From positions 1 through 42,183 of the IMG/VR virus record IMGVR_UViG_3300011113_000563: 42,183 nt of DNA; one strand, given 5' to 3'. Source of the DNA: a virus. Shown in pieces: positions 40,514 to 42,183 of the stretch; position 1 is the first letter of the stretch, and each line of letters starts with the position of its first letter. Made by a program: the position numbers and the translations under genes. A model generated the notes under the pieces. It was not told the DNA's origin. It made no database searches and saw only the letters and a list, made by a program, of their open reading frames with translations.

Positions 40514-42183
40514 ATGATAGAATCAGCAGATAACAACGAAAAAGATAAAACAAAAAAACCTGAATCAGGTGCTAAAACTCCTGTTCTTGACAATTTTTCA
40601 AGAGACTTAATTAAAGCGGCCGAAGAGGGTAAATTAGACCCTATAATTGGTAGAGAACAAGAAATAAATAGAATTGCTCAAATTCTTTCAAGAAGAAAAA
40701 AAAATAATCCAATTATAATCGGTGAACCAGGTTGTGGAAAAACTGCAATAGTCGAAGGTTTAGCTAAGAAAATTTTTGAGGGGGATTGTCCTCAAAACCT
40801 TGTTGGTAAAAGAATTGTTTCTTTAGATTTAACTTCAGTAGTTGCAGGGACAAAATATAGAGGTCAGTTTGAGGAAAGAATGAAAGTTATAATTGAAGAA
40901 TTATACGCAAATCCTGACATTATTATTTTCATTGATGAAATCCACACAATGATTGGTGCAGGTAATGCTTCAGGTTCTATGGATGCGTCAAACATATTTA
41001 AACCAGCACTATCAAGAGGTGAGATTCAATGTATTGGTGCAACAACACTTGAAGAATACAGAAAAAACATTGAGAAAGACGGGGCGTTAGAAAGGAGATT
41101 TCAAAAAGTGATTGTTGACCCATCAACAAAGGAAGAAACTTTAGAAATATTAAAACAATCAAAAGACCGATACGAAAAACATCACAAAGTAAAATATAGT
41201 GAAGACATATTAAAATTATGTGTTGAGTTAGCAGATAGATATATTACCGATAGGGAATTTCCTGACAAGGCATTTGATATTATTGATGAAGTTGGCGCAA
41301 GAAGTCAGGTTGAAATCAAACTACCTGAAGTAATTGAAAAACTTAAAAAAGAAGCACAAGAAATAAAATCTTTAAAAATAGAAGTAATTAACAAACAAAA
41401 ATATGAGGAGGCTGCAAATTTAAGAGATAGAGAAAGAAAAGTTTTGAGTGAATTACAAAAAGAAAAAGAAAATTTTGAAAAAAATAGAGACCTTTACAGA
41501 AAAGAAGTGACAGAAGATATTGTTTATGATGTGACTTCTTTAATGACAAAAATACCAATTAATAAAATAACAACAGACGAATCAATCCAATTGGCTTCTT
41601 TGAATGAAGTTTTAAATTCGAAAGTAATTGGTCAAAATGAGGCGGTTTCAAAAATTGCAAGAGCAATTCAAAGAAACAAAGTTGGTTTAAATGACCCTAA
41701 AAAACCAATATTCAGTGGACTTTTAATTGGAAATTCAGGTGTTGGTAAAACTGAATTAGCAAAACAATTGGCAAAACATATGTTCAATAGTGAAGATGCA
41801 CTTATTAGATTAGATATGAGTGAATTTTCAGATAAGGTTGCAACATCAAAATTAACAGGAACGTCACCGGGTTATGTTGGTTATGAAGATGGTTCACCAT
41901 TTTTGAATAAAATTAAAAACAAACCTTACTCCGTTATTTTATTGGATGAAATTGAAAAGGCTCATCCTGAAATTTTTAATGTATTTCTACAAATGTTGGA
42001 TGAAGGTTTTTTAACTGACGGACATGGAAGAAAAATTAACTTTAAAAATTGTATCATTTTAATGACATCTAATGTCGGGACTCGAGTAGTCCAACAGTTT
42101 GGTACGGGTGTTGGTTTTTCAACGTCACACAAAGAAGAAACAAAAGATGAAGAAATCAAATCTTTATTAGAAAAAGAACTTTT
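40514..42183 (+). CDS. clpC: ClpC-type AAA+ unfoldase, cut by the window end
   Basis: A double-AAA+ ATPase; 556 codons are visible and the frame is open to the window edge. After a 20-residue lead it enters the first module at [21 protein letters not shown]1 Walker A is GEPGCGKT (70-77), with [11 protein letters not shown] nearby, and [10 protein letters not shown] is the pore region. [12 protein letters not shown] (about 295-306) is a short UVR-like middle segment as in ClpC, not the long M-domain of ClpB. D2 Walker A is GNSGVGKT (406-413) and Walker [11 protein letters not shown] (Asp478, Glu479). VGF at 533-535 matches the ClpP-docking tripeptide of ClpC. The usual N-terminal Clp-N domain is missing. 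It should unfold proteins and may feed host ClpP. Confidence 0.92.
   Translation, partial: MIESADNNEKDKTKKPESGAKTPVLDNFSRDLIKAAEEGKLDPIIGREQEINRIAQILSRRKKNNPIIIGEPGCGKTAIVEGLAKKIFEGDCPQNLVGKRIVSLDLTSVVAGTKYRGQFEERMKVIIEELYANPDIIIFIDEIHTMIGAGNASGSMDASNIFKPALSRGEIQCIGATTLEEYRKNIEKDGALERRFQKVIVDPSTKEETLEILKQSKDRYEKHHKVKYSEDILKLCVELADRYITDREFPDKAFDIIDEVGARSQVEIKLPEVIEKLKKEAQEIKSLKIEVINKQKYEEAANLRDRERKVLSELQKEKENFEKNRDLYRKEVTEDIVYDVTSLMTKIPINKITTDESIQLASLNEVLNSKVIGQNEAVSKIARAIQRNKVGLNDPKKPIFSGLLIGNSGVGKTELAKQLAKHMFNSEDALIRLDMSEFSDKVATSKLTGTSPGYVGYEDGSPFLNKIKNKPYSVILLDEIEKAHPEIFNVFLQMLDEGFLTDGHGRKINFKNCIILMTSNVGTRVVQQFGTGVGFSTSHKEETKDEEIKSLLEKEL

Noticed and set aside
38482-42183. A bacterial chromosome rather than a phage, suggested by dnaK and clpC
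   Set aside because: They are next to terminase, portal, protease and capsid genes in T4 order, with shared signals and base composition; no ribosomal operon, tRNA or metabolic neighbourhood of a chromosome is seen.
40514-42183. ClpB disaggregase, paired with DnaK
   Set aside because: The middle segment is a short UVR-like piece rather than the long ClpB coiled coil, and a VGF ClpP-docking tripeptide is present, which ClpB lacks.
1-42183. tRNA genes, rRNA genes, integrase, attachment sites or insertion sequences
   Set aside because: I found no cloverleaf-like sequence, recombinase gene or bounded inverted repeats that would support any of these.

Overview
The window reads as part of the genome of a large, AT-rich, T4-like tailed phage (myovirus type). 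A gp17-like terminase, gp20-like portal, gp21-like prohead protease, acidic scaffold-like protein and gp23-like capsid protein lie in T4 order on one strand. A gp5-like baseplate hub protein and a gp55-like late sigma factor lie on the other. The host is probably a member of the Bacteroidota. Start codons almost never follow a Shine-Dalgarno sequence and sit behind A-rich leaders. The phage carries a bS21 ribosomal protein of the type seen in that phylum, a small DUF4494-like protein, and a DnaK whose wording resembles Flavobacteriia. The host assignment is inference. There are no tRNAs, rRNAs, CRISPR arrays, insertion sequences or integrase genes that I can support.

Region 1 (1-12722, plus strand): a dUTPase, an HNH-type endonuclease, then 13 tightly packed genes for sugar and glycan work. 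These are five glycosyltransferases (GT2/GT4 fusion, GT2, GT11, GT11-like, GT10), a nucleotide-sugar dehydrogenase, an NAD+ synthase, four small methyltransferases (three FkbM type), a CDP-paratose-epimerase-like SDR and a GDP-mannose 3,5-epimerase. Most junctions overlap or are separated by fewer than 15 bases, so they look like one or two transcripts. The product could be a virion or tail-fibre glycan, a modified host surface polysaccharide, or a DNA modification; the sequence alone does not decide.

Region 2 (12722-23786, plus strand): PhoH, a HAD-like protein with a degenerate first motif, a small unknown, two more glycosyltransferases, the gp55-like sigma factor, then tail/baseplate genes (a large candidate tape-measure or hub-associated protein, an OB-fold hub protein, a virion protein, a cysteine-rich protein) and a short basic protein. 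A terminator closes this block.

Region 3 (40335 down to 23783, minus strand): DnaK with its own terminator, then a small module (unknown, KTSC protein, nucleotidyltransferase), acidic and unknown virion-associated proteins, terminase, portal, three small genes including a holin-like membrane protein, prohead protease, DUF4494-like protein, terminator, scaffold, major capsid protein, terminator, and a basic protein converging on region 2. A plus-strand bS21 gene sits inside this block.

Region 4 (40514-42183, plus strand): a ClpC-type AAA+ unfoldase, cut by the window end, divergent from dnaK. It lacks the usual N-terminal domain but keeps a VGF ClpP-docking tripeptide.

Two signals link the parts. 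First, an octamer close to TATTTAT(A/T) stands upstream of most genes that open a transcription unit in the late blocks and of bS21, but is essentially missing inside the glycan cluster; it is a good candidate for the late promoter read by the gp55-like sigma. Second, several proteins near the capsid genes begin with a short amphipathic peptide ending in (L/I)xE, the cleavage rule of the T4 prohead protease, which suggests they are packaged in the prohead. Phage copies of bS21, DnaK, ClpC and NAD+ synthase together point to broad take-over of host translation, protein quality control and NAD supply.
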